Below are positions 18,860 through 27,548 of a stretch of 48,275 bases of DNA, in pieces. Every line of letters starts with the position of its first letter. The first letter of the stretch is position 1. The notes under the pieces are model-generated. The model was not told where the DNA came from. It made no database searches and saw only the letters and a program-made list of their open reading frames with translations. Where the stretch lies: the NCBI GenBank assembly GCA_902518955.1, contig CABYIR010000009.1, forward strand, positions 1 through 48,275. Reading direction: 5' to 3'. Both the position numbers and the translations under genes were made by a program. The stretch is from an uncultured Pelagibacteraceae bacterium. GTDB lineage: Bacteria; Pseudomonadota; Alphaproteobacteria; Pelagibacterales; AG-422-B15.

Positions 18860-19477
18860 ATGAACGAAGCTTTTCAATATCTAGATATACTAATTTTGGC
18901 TGTTCTAGCAGGACTTGTGCTTTTGAGACTCAGAAGCGTTTTAGGCCGAAGAACTGGTAATGAAAAAACTGATACTTCTTCATTCAATTACGAAGCAACC
19001 AACACCGAGTCTAAAGTAGAGTCGTCCATTAAAATTCCACCAGTTGATAGAAACACTTCTAGTGAAGATAGTTGGTTTGATTCAAAAGACTTTCTCAATG
19101 GTGCAAATAAAGCTTATGAATTAATTGTAACAAACTTTGAAAATGGAAATAAAAAAGCACTTGCCCCATTTCTTGAAAAATCAGTCCTTTCAAATTTTTC
19201 AGAGGTTATTGACCAAAGACAGCAAGATAATCATACCATAGAATTTAGTTTTATTGGTATTGAGTCATCAGAAATTGTGCATAAGGATCTCAAAAATGAT
19301 CCTATGGAAGTAACTGTAAGATTTATTTCAGAGATGATTACTTGCATACGAAATAATAAAGAAGAAATTATTTCTGGAAGTATGAATCAGGTTCAAAAAA
19401 TTACAGATGTTTGGACTTTTACAAAAAATAAAAAAGTAAAAAGTGATAACTGGCTGCTATCAGCTACGTCTGATTAA
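18860..19477 (+). CDS. Tim44-like domain protein (TimA-like)
   Basis: This 205-residue protein has an N-terminal membrane anchor (about 8-25, LDILILAVLAGLVLLRLRSV), a polar linker, and a C-terminal Tim44-like domain beginning near 75 with SWFDSKDFLNGANKAYELIV. It is the bacterial relative of mitochondrial import component Tim44. Its role in alphaproteobacteria is not settled; a link with inner-membrane protein handling is likely from the family. The location between secB/fxsA and hslUV matches other alphaproteobacteria. Its stop overlaps the convergent thioesterase gene by 14 bases. Confidence 0.9.
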   Translation: MNEAFQYLDILILAVLAGLVLLRLRSVLGRRTGNEKTDTSSFNYEATNTESKVESSIKIPPVDRNTSSEDSWFDSKDFLNGANKAYELIVTNFENGNKKALAPFLEKSVLSNFSEVIDQRQQDNHTIEFSFIGIESSEIVHKDLKNDPMEVTVRFISEMITCIRNNKEEIISGSMNQVQKITDVWTFTKNKKVKSDNWLLSATSD

Positions 19478-19898
19478 TTAAAAATTTTTCCAACTTTTTT
19501 CTTAGATCATCAGGTATCTGAACCGATTTGTGCGTCGGCTGGTGTGTATTTACCCAAATTATTTCAACAGTGTTTAATAAATTATCTGAATCTTTTTTAT
19601 AAATTTCTTGAGTAAATGTAATGCTTGAATTTCCAATTCTCTTTATTGCAGAGTAAATTTCAAGCGTATCATTTAATTTTGCTGGCGCTTTATATGACAT
19701 ATTAACGTTTACAGTATGAAACTCATTTTGAGTTTCGTTTATATATTCTTCTTGATTAAAAGCTTGATCTAATAAGTCTGCTAAGGATATATCGTAATAA
19801 GTTAAGTAGTGAGAGTTATAAACTATTGATTGACTATCTATTTCAGAGTACCGAACTTTTAACGAATGAACATGTGTGTCAGTTTTTTTTAGCGACAT
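19464..19898 (-). CDS. Acyl-CoA thioesterase, YbgC/4-hydroxybenzoyl-CoA family (hot-dog fold)
   Basis: This 144-residue hot-dog-fold protein shows the YbgC-type N-terminal signature RYSEIDSQSIVYNSHYLTYYD near 17-37, in which the aspartate (Asp22) is the expected catalytic residue. Hydrolysis of an acyl-CoA thioester is inferred from the family; the substrate is unknown. It lies 3 bases upstream of nothing else on its strand but directly downstream of hslU (3-base gap), so it is probably read from the hslVU promoter. Many alphaproteobacteria have mltA and smr between the Tim44-like gene and hslUV; neither is present here. Confidence 0.85.
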   Translation of the reverse strand: MSLKKTDTHVHSLKVRYSEIDSQSIVYNSHYLTYYDISLADLLDQAFNQEEYINETQNEFHTVNVNMSYKAPAKLNDTLEIYSAIKRIGNSSITFTQEIYKKDSDNLLNTVEIIWVNTHQPTHKSVQIPDDLRKKLEKFLINQT

Positions 19899-19901
19899 TA
19901 T

Positions 19902-21206
19902 TTATAAAATGAATTTTGATAAGTCGGTGTTTTTTGATAATTCATCAACATGACTATTCACGTATTCAGAGTCAATTATTAATTTCTCACCTCCTTTATC
20001 AGGTGCTGAAAAGCTTATATCTTCTAAAACTCTTTCTAATATAGTGTGCAATCTTCTAGCACCTATATTCTCAATCGTAGAATTAATATGCACTGCTAGA
20101 CTTGCAATTGACTCTATCCCACTCTCACTGAATTCAAGATTGACGTCCTCTGTGCCAAGTAAGGCCTGATATTGTTTAATTAGACTGTATTCTGGTTCAG
20201 TTAAAATACGCTTAAAATCCTCTTTTTCCAAAGGTTTGAGACTAACTCTAATTGGAAGTCTGCCCTGAAGTTCTGGTAATAAATCAGATGGTTTTGCCAA
20301 TTGAAATGCGCCAGATGCAATAAACAAAATATGGTCTGTTTTAATTGTCCCATGTTTCGTATTTACTACAGTTCCCTCAATCAAAGGAAGTAAATCTCTT
20401 TGCACTCCTTCTCGTGAAACATCTGCCCCTACTCTTTCTGATCGTGCACATACTTTGTCAATTTCATCTAAAAAAACTATTCCATTTTCTTCAACTGCTT
20501 TTTTTGCCTCACTGATAATTTGATCACTATCGATTAGTTTATCTGATTCTTCATTAACTAGAATTTCGTATGAGTCCCCCACTGTTATTTTTTTCTTTTT
20601 CGTTTTAGACCCCATAGCTTTGCCAAGCATATCATTCAAATTGATCATACCAATTCCACCTCCACTTCCACCTTGAAGGTCTATTGTAGGCATTGATCCA
20701 GTGTCTTGAACATCAATTTCAATTACTTTTTCATCTAACTCATTATTACGTAATTTTTTTCTGAAGTTATCTCTTGTCGAAGACCCAGCAGCAGGTCCTA
20801 CTAAACAATCAAGAACTCTCTCTTCAGCTAATAGTTTTGCTTGAGCATTAACTTCTTTGCGTTTTATTTCTCTTACCATTGTTATAGCAATCTCTATGAG
20901 ATCCCGAACAATCTGTTCAACATCTCTTCCTACATAACCAACTTCTGTAAACTTAGTAGCTTCAACTTTCAAAAAAGGAGCTTGTGCAAGTTTTGACAAT
21001 CTTCTTGATATTTCAGTTTTTCCAATACCAGTTGGTCCAATCATCAAAATATTTTTTGGTAATACCTCATCTTTCATATCATCATCTAATTGTTGACGAC
21101 GCCATCTATTTCGAAGTGCGATGGCGACAGATTTTTTTGCTTCATCTTGTCCGATGATATATCTATCTAGTTCTGAAACTATTTCTCTAGGTGAAAAAGA
21201 TTGCAC
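19902..21206 (-). CDS. hslU: ATP-dependent protease ATPase subunit HslU
   Basis: HslU is the AAA+ unfoldase that feeds substrates to the HslV peptidase. The 434-residue protein starts with [17 protein letters not shown] (4-20) and has Walker A GPTGIGKT at 57-64. Its intermediate domain is of normal length, with the glycine-rich [10 protein letters not shown]. Walker B is [10 protein letters not shown], and the arginine-finger region [13 protein letters not shown] is intact. It ends in LSKFIL, the C-terminal tail that inserts into HslV. It is one base from hslV, forming the usual hslVU operon. Confidence 0.98.
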   Translation of the reverse strand: MQSFSPREIVSELDRYIIGQDEAKKSVAIALRNRWRRQQLDDDMKDEVLPKNILMIGPTGIGKTEISRRLSKLAQAPFLKVEATKFTEVGYVGRDVEQIVRDLIEIAITMVREIKRKEVNAQAKLLAEERVLDCLVGPAAGSSTRDNFRKKLRNNELDEKVIEIDVQDTGSMPTIDLQGGSGGGIGMINLNDMLGKAMGSKTKKKKITVGDSYEILVNEESDKLIDSDQIISEAKKAVEENGIVFLDEIDKVCARSERVGADVSREGVQRDLLPLIEGTVVNTKHGTIKTDHILFIASGAFQLAKPSDLLPELQGRLPIRVSLKPLEKEDFKRILTEPEYSLIKQYQALLGTEDVNLEFSESGIESIASLAVHINSTIENIGARRLHTILERVLEDISFSAPDKGGEKLIIDSEYVNSHVDELSKNTDLSKFIL

Positions 21207-21207
21207 T

Positions 21208-21759
21208 TTAAAATTCTATTTTCTCTACTGTCAAATTATTATTAGTAAATACACAAATGTCAGAGGCAATCTTTATTGATTTTCTTGCAATATCTTCGGC
21301 AGTTAATTCGGTGTCTGACAATGCTCTTGCTGCAGCTAATGCATAATTTCCTCCACTACCAATTCCAATTATATTTCCCTCAGGTTCTAAAACATCTCCC
21401 ATCCCAGTAATCAAAAGAGAAGTATTGGAATCCGCAACAGTAAGAAGAGCTTCTAGTCTTCTAAGGTATTTATCTGTTCTCCAATCTTTAGCCAGTTCGA
21501 CGCAAGCTCGAGTTAATTGATTAGGGTGTTTCTCTAATTTCTCTTCAAGTCGCTCAAATAATGTAAATGCATCTGCTGTTGCACCAGCAAATCCAGCAAT
21601 CACGTTACTATTTGCTAATTTTCTTACTTTTTGAGCAGTTGATTTAATTACCGTGTTACCTAGACTTACTTGGCCATCACCAGCAATAACAACTTGATTA
21701 CCTTTCCTTACAGAAATAATTGTTGTCCCATGCCACGATGCATCTTGTTGATTTTCCAT
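21208..21759 (-). CDS. hslV: ATP-dependent protease peptidase subunit HslV
   Basis: HslV is the dodecameric threonine peptidase of the HslUV (ClpQY) complex. The 183-residue protein has an 11-residue propeptide ending in WHG, then Thr12 in TTIISVRKG, which becomes the catalytic N-terminal threonine after processing. [13 protein letters not shown] and [19 protein letters not shown] are typical of the family. A sigma-32-like promoter sits immediately before the start codon. No other start codon is available between that promoter and the propeptide, so the mRNA may be nearly leaderless. Confidence 0.97.
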   Translation of the reverse strand: MENQQDASWHGTTIISVRKGNQVVIAGDGQVSLGNTVIKSTAQKVRKLANSNVIAGFAGATADAFTLFERLEEKLEKHPNQLTRACVELAKDWRTDKYLRRLEALLTVADSNTSLLITGMGDVLEPEGNIIGIGSGGNYALAAARALSDTELTAEDIARKSIKIASDICVFTNNNLTVEKIEF

Positions 21760-21766
21760 ATGTTTA

Positions 21767-21796
21767 TTATGTGGCTATTAAAAAAATTAGTTCAAG
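21767..21796 (-). promoter_or_regulatory. Sigma-32-like heat-shock promoter for hslVU
   Basis: On the minus strand CTTGAA (21791-21796) is followed by 16 bases and CCACATAA (21767-21774). This closely resembles the E. coli sigma-32 consensus CTTGAAA and CCCCATNT with allowed spacing. It precedes hslV, a classic heat-shock gene. The -10 element ends only 7 bases before the hslV ATG, so transcription would begin almost at the start codon. Confidence 0.5.
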
Positions 21797-21871
21797 AGCC
21801 TTATCACAGTAATTAAATATATTTTATATAGCAAATTCAGTTATTTATTGTTAGAAATCACGTGTTTAATT

Positions 21872-22471
21872 ATGAGAAAAGCATCAATAAATAGAACTAC
21901 AAAAGAAACATCAATTTCGGTGGATATTAATCTCGATGGCCAAGGTCAATATGAGATAAGCACTGGTATTGGTTTTCTTGACCATATGCTAGAGCAATTA
22001 GCAAAGCACTCGCTGATAGATATGAAGGTTATTGCCAAGGGTGACACGCATATTGATTATCATCATACAACTGAAGATACAGGAATTGCTATAGGTGAGT
22101 GTATTGCGAAAGCTCTATCTGATCGAAAGGGAATATCTCGATATGCACATTTTTATATTCCAATGGATGAAACATTGTCTAGAGTATCTCTAGATTTATC
22201 AAATCGTCCTTATTTAATATGGAATGTTGAGTTTTCTGCTGCAAAAATAACATCATCGCAAGGAGATTTTGATACGGAATTATTTAAAGAATGGTTTCAA
22301 GCATTTTCACAGGCAAGTGGAACTACCCTGCATGTTGAAAATTTATATGGAGTAAATAACCATCATATTATTGAGTCTTGTTTTAAAGCTCTGGCTAGAA
22401 GTTTAAGAAAAGCTATTTCTATTGATGATAGACAATCTAATGTTGTTCCTTCAACTAAAGGTCAACTCTAG
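21872..22471 (+). CDS. hisB: Imidazoleglycerol-phosphate dehydratase HisB
   Basis: HisB dehydrates imidazoleglycerol phosphate to imidazoleacetol phosphate in histidine synthesis. The 199-residue protein has the manganese-binding histidine motifs [14 protein letters not shown] near 34-47 and [15 protein letters not shown] near 62-76, with a second HH pair in [16 protein letters not shown] near 163-178. I chose the ATG at 21872 because [13 protein letters not shown] matches the family start. A longer frame with TTG at 21848 adds eight unconserved residues and crowds the divergent hslV promoter. This is a monofunctional HisB without the phosphatase domain. It leads the his cluster. Confidence 0.96.
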   Translation: MRKASINRTTKETSISVDINLDGQGQYEISTGIGFLDHMLEQLAKHSLIDMKVIAKGDTHIDYHHTTEDTGIAIGECIAKALSDRKGISRYAHFYIPMDETLSRVSLDLSNRPYLIWNVEFSAAKITSSQGDFDTELFKEWFQAFSQASGTTLHVENLYGVNNHHIIESCFKALARSLRKAISIDDRQSNVVPSTKGQL

Positions 22472-22473
22472 GA

Positions 22474-22929
22474 ATGGTCAAAGAAGGTATCAAGCTTTCA
22501 CCTTTTAAATTAATAAATCAAAATGGTGAAATCATTAGATTTCCAAATAAAAAAGTATCTATATTATTTTTTTATCCTAAAGCAAATACTCCCGGTTGTA
22601 CCAAAGAAGTAGTTGAGTTTGAATCAAATTTAAAAAAGATTAAAAAATTAAATGCTTGTGTTTATGGTGTCTCTAAAGATTCTATCAAACGACAAAAAAA
22701 TTTTTCTGATAAATTTAATATTTCACTAGATTTATTATCAGATGAAAATAACGATATAAGTGAAAAGTTTGGTGTCTGGGTGAAAAAGAGTATGTATGGT
22801 CGAACATTCTTTGGAATTGAAAGGTCAACTTTTGTTTTAGGAAAAAATATGAAAATTTTAAAAGAGTGGAGAAAAGTTAAAGTTAGAGACCATGTTTTAG
22901 AAGTAATGTCTTTTTTAAAATCGATATGA
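22474..22929 (+). CDS. bcp: Peroxiredoxin, BCP/PrxQ type
   Basis: This 151-residue thiol peroxidase has the BCP signature FFYPKANTPGCTKEVVEF at about 32-49, with peroxidatic Cys42. The resolving cysteine five residues later, present in E. coli BCP, is replaced by Val47. The only other cysteine is Cys62, so it may work as a 1-Cys enzyme. The later motif GVWVKKSMYGRTFFGIERSTF matches the family's conserved GVWxxKxxYGK/RxxxGxxRST. It lies in the his cluster, 2 bases after hisB and overlapping hisH by 4. That is an unusual guest with no evident link to histidine synthesis. Confidence 0.93.
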   Translation: MVKEGIKLSPFKLINQNGEIIRFPNKKVSILFFYPKANTPGCTKEVVEFESNLKKIKKLNACVYGVSKDSIKRQKNFSDKFNISLDLLSDENNDISEKFGVWVKKSMYGRTFFGIERSTFVLGKNMKILKEWRKVKVRDHVLEVMSFLKSI

Positions 22930-23564
22930 TGAAATTAGTAATAATAAACTACGGTTCAGGAAATCTACATTCAGTTCATAAATCTTTTGAAACTGTAAAT
23001 CAGAGCATGGGGAATCCATATGAAATTTTAGTCTCAAGTAGTGCAAATGAAATTAGTCAATCTGATAAAATTGTCTTACCAGGTGTTGGAGCATTTGGGG
23101 AGTGTAAGAATGCACTAATGAGTTATGATGGACTTTTAACATCATTAGAAGATGTTGTAATTAATAAGAAAATTCCATTTATGGGAATCTGTGTTGGAAT
23201 GCAATTACTGGCGGATCAGTCATCAGAATTTGAAATTAATGAGGGTTTAAAATGGATTTCGGGCGAGGTTGTTAAATTAGAATCCAATAAAAATTTTCCT
23301 ATACCACATATGGGATGGAATGAAATTGAATTTATCGACCATCCTTTATTTACTGGTTGTTCTCAAAAAAGTGATTTTTACTTTGTACACAGTTATTATT
23401 TTAAATTACAGAATAAAGATAATTTGCTTGCAACTACCAAATACCCAAACGAATTAACCGCTGCAGTTATTAAAGAGAATATCTTTGGAACTCAATTTCA
23501 CCCAGAAAAGAGTCACTCAAATGGTATGAAGGTGATAAAGAATTTTTTAAACTGGAGACCATAA
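22926..23564 (+). CDS. hisH: Imidazole glycerol phosphate synthase glutaminase subunit HisH
   Basis: HisH releases ammonia from glutamine and channels it to HisF. The 212-residue class I glutamine amidotransferase has YGSGNLHSVHKSFE near 9-22, an oxyanion segment LPGVGAFG near 55-62, and the nucleophile in MGICVGMQLLA near 79-89. The histidine-glutamate pair of the triad is in GTQFHPEKS near 187-195. It overlaps bcp by 4 bases and hisA by one, which keeps HisH and HisF in the same transcript. Confidence 0.97.
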   Translation: MMKLVIINYGSGNLHSVHKSFETVNQSMGNPYEILVSSSANEISQSDKIVLPGVGAFGECKNALMSYDGLLTSLEDVVINKKIPFMGICVGMQLLADQSSEFEINEGLKWISGEVVKLESNKNFPIPHMGWNEIEFIDHPLFTGCSQKSDFYFVHSYYFKLQNKDNLLATTKYPNELTAAVIKENIFGTQFHPEKSHSNGMKVIKNFLNWRP

Positions 23565-24286
23565 TGATTTTATTTCCAGCAATAGATTTAAAAGATGGTA
23601 AATGTGTTAGATTGACTCAAGGAGACTTCAATAAATCAACTGTTTACAATTCTTCTCCGATTGATCAAGCAAAAATATTTGAAGACCTTGGAGTTGAGTG
23701 GTTGCACTGTGTAGATTTAGATGGTGCTTTACATGGAGTGTCAAAAAATCTAAAATTTATTGAACAAATCGCTAATGAAACAAACCTCAAAATTCAAATT
23801 GGTGGAGGCATTAGAACGATGGAAAAAGTAAGATTATTAATTGATCTTGGGGTATCTAATCTTATTCTTGGTACGGCTGTTTTTAAAGATAGAGAGTTTT
23901 TTGATGAAACGGTAAATTTATACCCAAAATCAATTTCAATAGCTTTAGATATAAAAAATAATCAAATAGCAACTCAGGGTTGGAGTGAAGTTCATGAAAT
24001 AGATTTAATTTCTTTTCTGACTTCATTAAATAATATGAAAATAAATTCTATTATTTGTACAGATATAGAGCGTGATGGTATGAAGAAGGGTATCAATCAT
24101 GATATGCTTCTTGAAGTCATGAAACACACAACCATCCCTCTTGTTGCTTCTGGTGGTGTTTCGTCTCTTTCAGATATTGAAGAGCTCAAAAAACGAAATT
24201 ATGAATTTGTGAAAGGTGTTATTGTAGGAAAGGCTATCTACGATAAAAATCTTGAAGTTCAAGATGTATTAAAATTATTAAGTTAA
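23564..24286 (+). CDS. hisA: Phosphoribosyl-formimino-AICAR-phosphate isomerase HisA
   Basis: HisA is the (beta/alpha)8-barrel isomerase that converts ProFAR to PRFAR. The 240-residue protein begins [14 protein letters not shown] with general-base Asp8. It carries the two phosphate-binding loops IQIGGGIRT near 76-84 and VASGGVSSL near 195-203, and the second catalytic aspartate in [12 protein letters not shown] near 165-176. It is followed after one base by hisF, the usual order. Confidence 0.97.
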   Translation: MILFPAIDLKDGKCVRLTQGDFNKSTVYNSSPIDQAKIFEDLGVEWLHCVDLDGALHGVSKNLKFIEQIANETNLKIQIGGGIRTMEKVRLLIDLGVSNLILGTAVFKDREFFDETVNLYPKSISIALDIKNNQIATQGWSEVHEIDLISFLTSLNNMKINSIICTDIERDGMKKGINHDMLLEVMKHTTIPLVASGGVSSLSDIEELKKRNYEFVKGVIVGKAIYDKNLEVQDVLKLLS

Positions 24287-24287
24287 A

Positions 24288-25046
24288 ATGTTAAAGAAAA
24301 GAATTATACCATGTCTAGATGTAAACAACGGAAGAGTTGTTAAAGGCGTAAATTTTATAAATTTAATAGATGCAGGTGACCCTGTTGAACAAGCTATAAT
24401 TTATAATGAAGAAGGTGCAGATGAGTTGTGCTTTCTGGACATTACTGCATCAAGTGATAATAGATCAACACTATTTGATGTAGTCAAAAAAACGGCTGAA
24501 AACTGCTTTATACCTCTTACAGTTGGGGGAGGGGTACGAACCTTGGATGATATATCAACACTTCTTCACTCAGGTGCAGATAAAATATCCGTTAATACAA
24601 CGGCTGTAGATAATAGATCTTTTGTCAGTAGCGCAGCTAACAAATTTGGCTCATCAACAATAGTCATAGCGGTTGATGCAAAAAAAGATAAGAATAATCG
24701 ATGGAAAGTTTTTACTCATGGCGGCCGAAACGAAACTAATATTGATGCAATTGATTATTGTATGGAGGTAGCTGAACTAGGTGCTGGTGAAATTTTGCTA
24801 ACTTCTATGGACAAGGACGGGACTAAATCTGGTTTCGATAATGAACTTCTAAATAAGATCACAACTAAAATAAGTATTCCAGTGATTGCTTCAGGAGGTG
24901 TAGGCACATTAGAGCATATGTACGAAGGCGTAGTGGAAGGTGGAGCGAGCGCTCTATTAGCAGCATCGATTTTTCATTTTGGTGAATATAGAATTCAAGA
25001 TGTAAAAAGATATCTTGCTGATAAAAAAATACCAGTTAGGATTTAA
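24288..25046 (+). CDS. hisF: Imidazole glycerol phosphate synthase cyclase subunit HisF
   Basis: HisF closes the imidazole ring using ammonia from HisH and releases AICAR. The 252-residue barrel has [16 protein letters not shown] at 5-20 with Asp11, LTVGGGVRT near 78-86, [13 protein letters not shown] near 168-180 with the second catalytic aspartate, and [13 protein letters not shown] near 199-211. All catalytic and phosphate-binding elements are intact. Two bases separate it from the DUF1330 gene. Confidence 0.98.
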   Translation: MLKKRIIPCLDVNNGRVVKGVNFINLIDAGDPVEQAIIYNEEGADELCFLDITASSDNRSTLFDVVKKTAENCFIPLTVGGGVRTLDDISTLLHSGADKISVNTTAVDNRSFVSSAANKFGSSTIVIAVDAKKDKNNRWKVFTHGGRNETNIDAIDYCMEVAELGAGEILLTSMDKDGTKSGFDNELLNKITTKISIPVIASGGVGTLEHMYEGVVEGGASALLAASIFHFGEYRIQDVKRYLADKKIPVRI

Positions 25047-25048
25047 TT

Positions 25049-25333
25049 ATGAAAGGTTATTGGATTGTAAAAGCAAACACAGTTAATGCTGAGAAACAAA
25101 AAGACTATGCTTCTTTAGCTTCAAAAGCTGTTGAGAAATTTGGAGGAAAATATCTTGTTAGAGGTGGTCAAAGTTTAAACAAAGAAGGATCAATATTTGA
25201 AAGAAACGTGGTAGTTGAATTTGATACTTATGAAATTGCAAAGCAAGCTTATGAAAGTGAAGAATATGAGTATGCAAAAAAAATTTTAGGAGATGAGAAA
25301 GATAGAATTTTTGCAATTGTTGAAGGTACATAG
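25049..25333 (+). CDS. DUF1330 family protein (ferredoxin-like fold)
   Basis: This 94-residue protein matches the DUF1330 family of small dimeric alpha/beta-barrel proteins. It shows GYWIVKANTVNAEKQKDYA at 3-21, GGKYLVRGGQ near 32-41 and VVVEFDTYEIAKQAYESEEY near 53-72, the family's characteristic pattern. Function is unknown. It is tightly placed between hisF and hisE with 2-base gaps on both sides, so it is co-expressed with histidine genes, but no role in the pathway can be claimed. Confidence 0.88.
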   Translation: MKGYWIVKANTVNAEKQKDYASLASKAVEKFGGKYLVRGGQSLNKEGSIFERNVVVEFDTYEIAKQAYESEEYEYAKKILGDEKDRIFAIVEGT

Positions 25334-25335
25334 AT

Positions 25336-25644
25336 ATGAGTGAGAAAGTTCAAGTATTAATAAGATTATTTGAGACTATTATTAATCGCTCTAATGATGA
25401 TCCAAATAATTCTTATACCGCCCAGTTACTTTCTGAAGGCCAAGAGAAATGTATTGCAAAATTAAAAGAAGAAGCTCTTGAAACTGTAGAGGCTGCTGAG
25501 AACAATAATATTAATCAAATTATTTACGAGTCAGCTGACTTAATTTATCACCTGCTAGTGCTTTGGAAAAAATTTGAAATCTCTCCCGATCAAATTTATG
25601 ATGAATTATCGAGTAGAGAAGGTAAGACAGGAATTAGAAAATAA
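25336..25644 (+). CDS. hisE: Phosphoribosyl-ATP pyrophosphatase HisE
   Basis: HisE hydrolyses phosphoribosyl-ATP to phosphoribosyl-AMP, the second step of histidine synthesis. The 102-residue protein has the MazG-like four-helix pattern: SYTAQLLSEGQEKCIAKLKEEALETV across about 27-52, then the metal-binding YESADLIYHLLVLW near 65-78. It ends in the conserved SSREGKTGIRK. It is a standalone HisE rather than a HisI-HisE fusion, as in other alphaproteobacteria. It shares one base with the following HIT gene. Confidence 0.96.
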   Translation: MSEKVQVLIRLFETIINRSNDDPNNSYTAQLLSEGQEKCIAKLKEEALETVEAAENNNINQIIYESADLIYHLLVLWKKFEISPDQIYDELSSREGKTGIRK

Positions 25645-26015
25645 TGAGTTATGATGATCAAAATATTTTTGCAAAAATTATAAGTGGCGAAATACCATGT
25701 GATAAAATCTATGAAAGTGAATTCACAATTGTATTTGAGGATATTAGACCTCAAGCTCCATCACATGTTTTGATTATTCCAAGAGGAAAATATAGAGATA
25801 TTAACGATTTTAGTAAGAATGCTAATAATGATGAGATTTTAGATTTAAATAAGTCTATCTCTATAGTTGCAGATAAATTAGGAGTTAGTGAAGATGCTGG
25901 AGGAGGCGGATATAGATTGATAACTAATGCAGGAAAAGACTCTCATCAAGAAGTTCCCCATTTACATTTCCATCTAGTAGCTGGAAAACCACTAGGACCT
26001 TTATTAGTTGAATGA
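25644..26015 (+). CDS. HIT-family nucleotide hydrolase (HinT-like)
   Basis: This 123-residue protein is a histidine-triad nucleotide-binding protein of the HinT branch. It has IFAKIISGEIPCDKIYES at 8-25, the SHVLIIPR strand near 40-47, and the triad HLHFHLVAG at 106-114 with His106, His108 and His110. Members hydrolyse purine phosphoramidates and aminoacyl adenylates. It is joined to hisE by one base and overlaps dapB by 4 bases. Confidence 0.93.
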   Translation: MSYDDQNIFAKIISGEIPCDKIYESEFTIVFEDIRPQAPSHVLIIPRGKYRDINDFSKNANNDEILDLNKSISIVADKLGVSEDAGGGGYRLITNAGKDSHQEVPHLHFHLVAGKPLGPLLVE

Positions 26016-26830
26016 AATATAGAACCAAAAAAATAAAAGTTGTCGTTACTGGTGCAACTGGTCGCATGGGACAAATGCTTGTTCAGCAAATTTTAGTAGA
26101 TAAAAAACTTTCTTTATTTGGCGCTACAGAAAGGCCAAATCATAAAAAAATAGGATTTGATATTGGTGATATTATTAAGTCAAAAAAAACAGGTGTCATT
26201 ATTACAGATGATTTTATCCCTCTTTTTGCAAAGGCTGATGCAGTAATTGATTTTTCATTACCTAAAGCAACAGTCGTACATTCAAAATATGCTGCCCAAG
26301 CAAGAATAATACATGTTATAGGAACAACAGGATTTTCTGACTCAGAAATTAAAAAAATAAGTTACGCAGCTCAGCATGCGACAATTATAAAATCTGGAAA
26401 CATGAGTATCGGAGTAAATATTTTAGAAAAATTAGTTTTTGAAGTAAGCAAGTCATTATCTGAAGAATTTCAAATTCAGATAAATGAGGTCCACCACAAA
26501 CATAAAATTGATGCCCCATCTGGAACAGCTTTGATGTTAGGTCAGGCTATAGCTAGTAGTAAAAACAAAAAATTAAAAAAAATAAAACAAAAATCTAAAA
26601 TAAATACTCAAGGAAAAATTAAAAAAGATAAAATTGTTTTTTCATCATTTAGAAAAGGAAATGTTGTTGGTAATCATGATGTAGTTTTTTCAAGTAACGA
26701 TGAAACGATTAAGTTAAGTCATAAAGCTTTAAATAGAAATATTTTTGCATCAGGTGCTCTACAGGCGGTGAAATGGGGCATAGGTAAAGAACCTGGACTT
26801 TATTCGATGGCAGATGTGTTGAGTCTCTAA
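26012..26830 (+). CDS. dapB: 4-hydroxy-tetrahydrodipicolinate reductase DapB
   Basis: DapB reduces the cyclic product of DapA in lysine and diaminopimelate synthesis. The 272-residue protein has the nucleotide loop VVVTGATGRMGQ at 10-21, GTTGFSDSEI near 109-118, and the catalytic signature EVHHKHKIDAPSGTAL near 155-170, which contains the histidine pair, lysine and PSGTA phosphate loop. The C-terminal WGIGKEPGLYSMADVL is typical. It overlaps the HIT gene by 4 bases and precedes nth by 12. Confidence 0.97.
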   Translation: MKYRTKKIKVVVTGATGRMGQMLVQQILVDKKLSLFGATERPNHKKIGFDIGDIIKSKKTGVIITDDFIPLFAKADAVIDFSLPKATVVHSKYAAQARIIHVIGTTGFSDSEIKKISYAAQHATIIKSGNMSIGVNILEKLVFEVSKSLSEEFQIQINEVHHKHKIDAPSGTALMLGQAIASSKNKKLKKIKQKSKINTQGKIKKDKIVFSSFRKGNVVGNHDVVFSSNDETIKLSHKALNRNIFASGALQAVKWGIGKEPGLYSMADVLSL

Positions 26831-26842
26831 ATAAAATTAAGA

Positions 26843-27496
26843 ATGAATAAAAACGAGAGAGTCAAAGTAATAATGAAGACTCTTAATAAGTTGTATCCTA
26901 AAATACCAATACCTTTAAAGCATAAAAATAATTTTGAACTTTTAATAGCAGTTTTACTGAGTGCACAATGTACGGACGAAAGAGTAAATACTGTTACTCC
27001 AAAACTTTTTTCTAAAGCTAATAACCCCCATAAAATGATCAGTTTATCTGAAAGAGAAATATATAATATTGTAAGACCTTGTGGCCTTGCTCCTCAAAAA
27101 TCAAAAGCAATTTATAATTTATCTAGAATTCTTATTGAAGAATTCAGAGGCAAAATACCTCAAAATTATGAAGATTTGGAGAAATTACCAGGAGTGGGTC
27201 ATAAAACTGCAAGCGTAGTTATGTCTCAAGGCTTTGGATATCCAGCTTTTCCTGTTGATACTCATATTCATCGACTTGCACAAAGATGGAAGTTAACTAG
27301 TGGTAAAAATGTAAGACAAACAGAAAAAGACCTAAAGAGATTATTTCCAGAGTCAGCATGGAATAAACTTCATCTTCAAATAATTTATTATGGTAGAGAG
27401 TTTTGTAAAGCTAGAAGCTGCTTTGGGCTTGAATGTGAAATTTGCTATTCATGTTTTCCCAGAAGAAAAAAAGCAATTAAAACTCTAAAAGCTTAA
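26843..27496 (+). CDS. nth: Endonuclease III (Nth)
   Basis: Nth is the base-excision DNA glycosylase/AP lyase for oxidised pyrimidines. The 217-residue protein has the helix-hairpin-helix LPGVGHKTASVV at 115-126 with catalytic Lys121, and VDTHIHRLAQRW at 138-149 with Asp139. The C-terminal iron-sulfur loop is unusual. Cysteines are at 188, 193, 198, 201 and 204, while the canonical C-X6-C-X2-C-X5-C would need one at 195, which is Gly. Either Cys193 or Cys201 must replace it, or the cluster is altered. The rest of the protein is well conserved. It ends the plus-strand run begun at hisB. Confidence 0.95.
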   Translation: MNKNERVKVIMKTLNKLYPKIPIPLKHKNNFELLIAVLLSAQCTDERVNTVTPKLFSKANNPHKMISLSEREIYNIVRPCGLAPQKSKAIYNLSRILIEEFRGKIPQNYEDLEKLPGVGHKTASVVMSQGFGYPAFPVDTHIHRLAQRWKLTSGKNVRQTEKDLKRLFPESAWNKLHLQIIYYGREFCKARSCFGLECEICYSCFPRRKKAIKTLKA

Positions 27497-27548
27497 ACAA
27501 TCTAATTAATATACTTTATATAAAAATTAGTAACTGATAAGCTTTGTC

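Noticed and set aside
20413-20421. Half parS-like CGTGAAACA in hslU
   Set aside because: Only the right arm matches; the left arm is unrelated.
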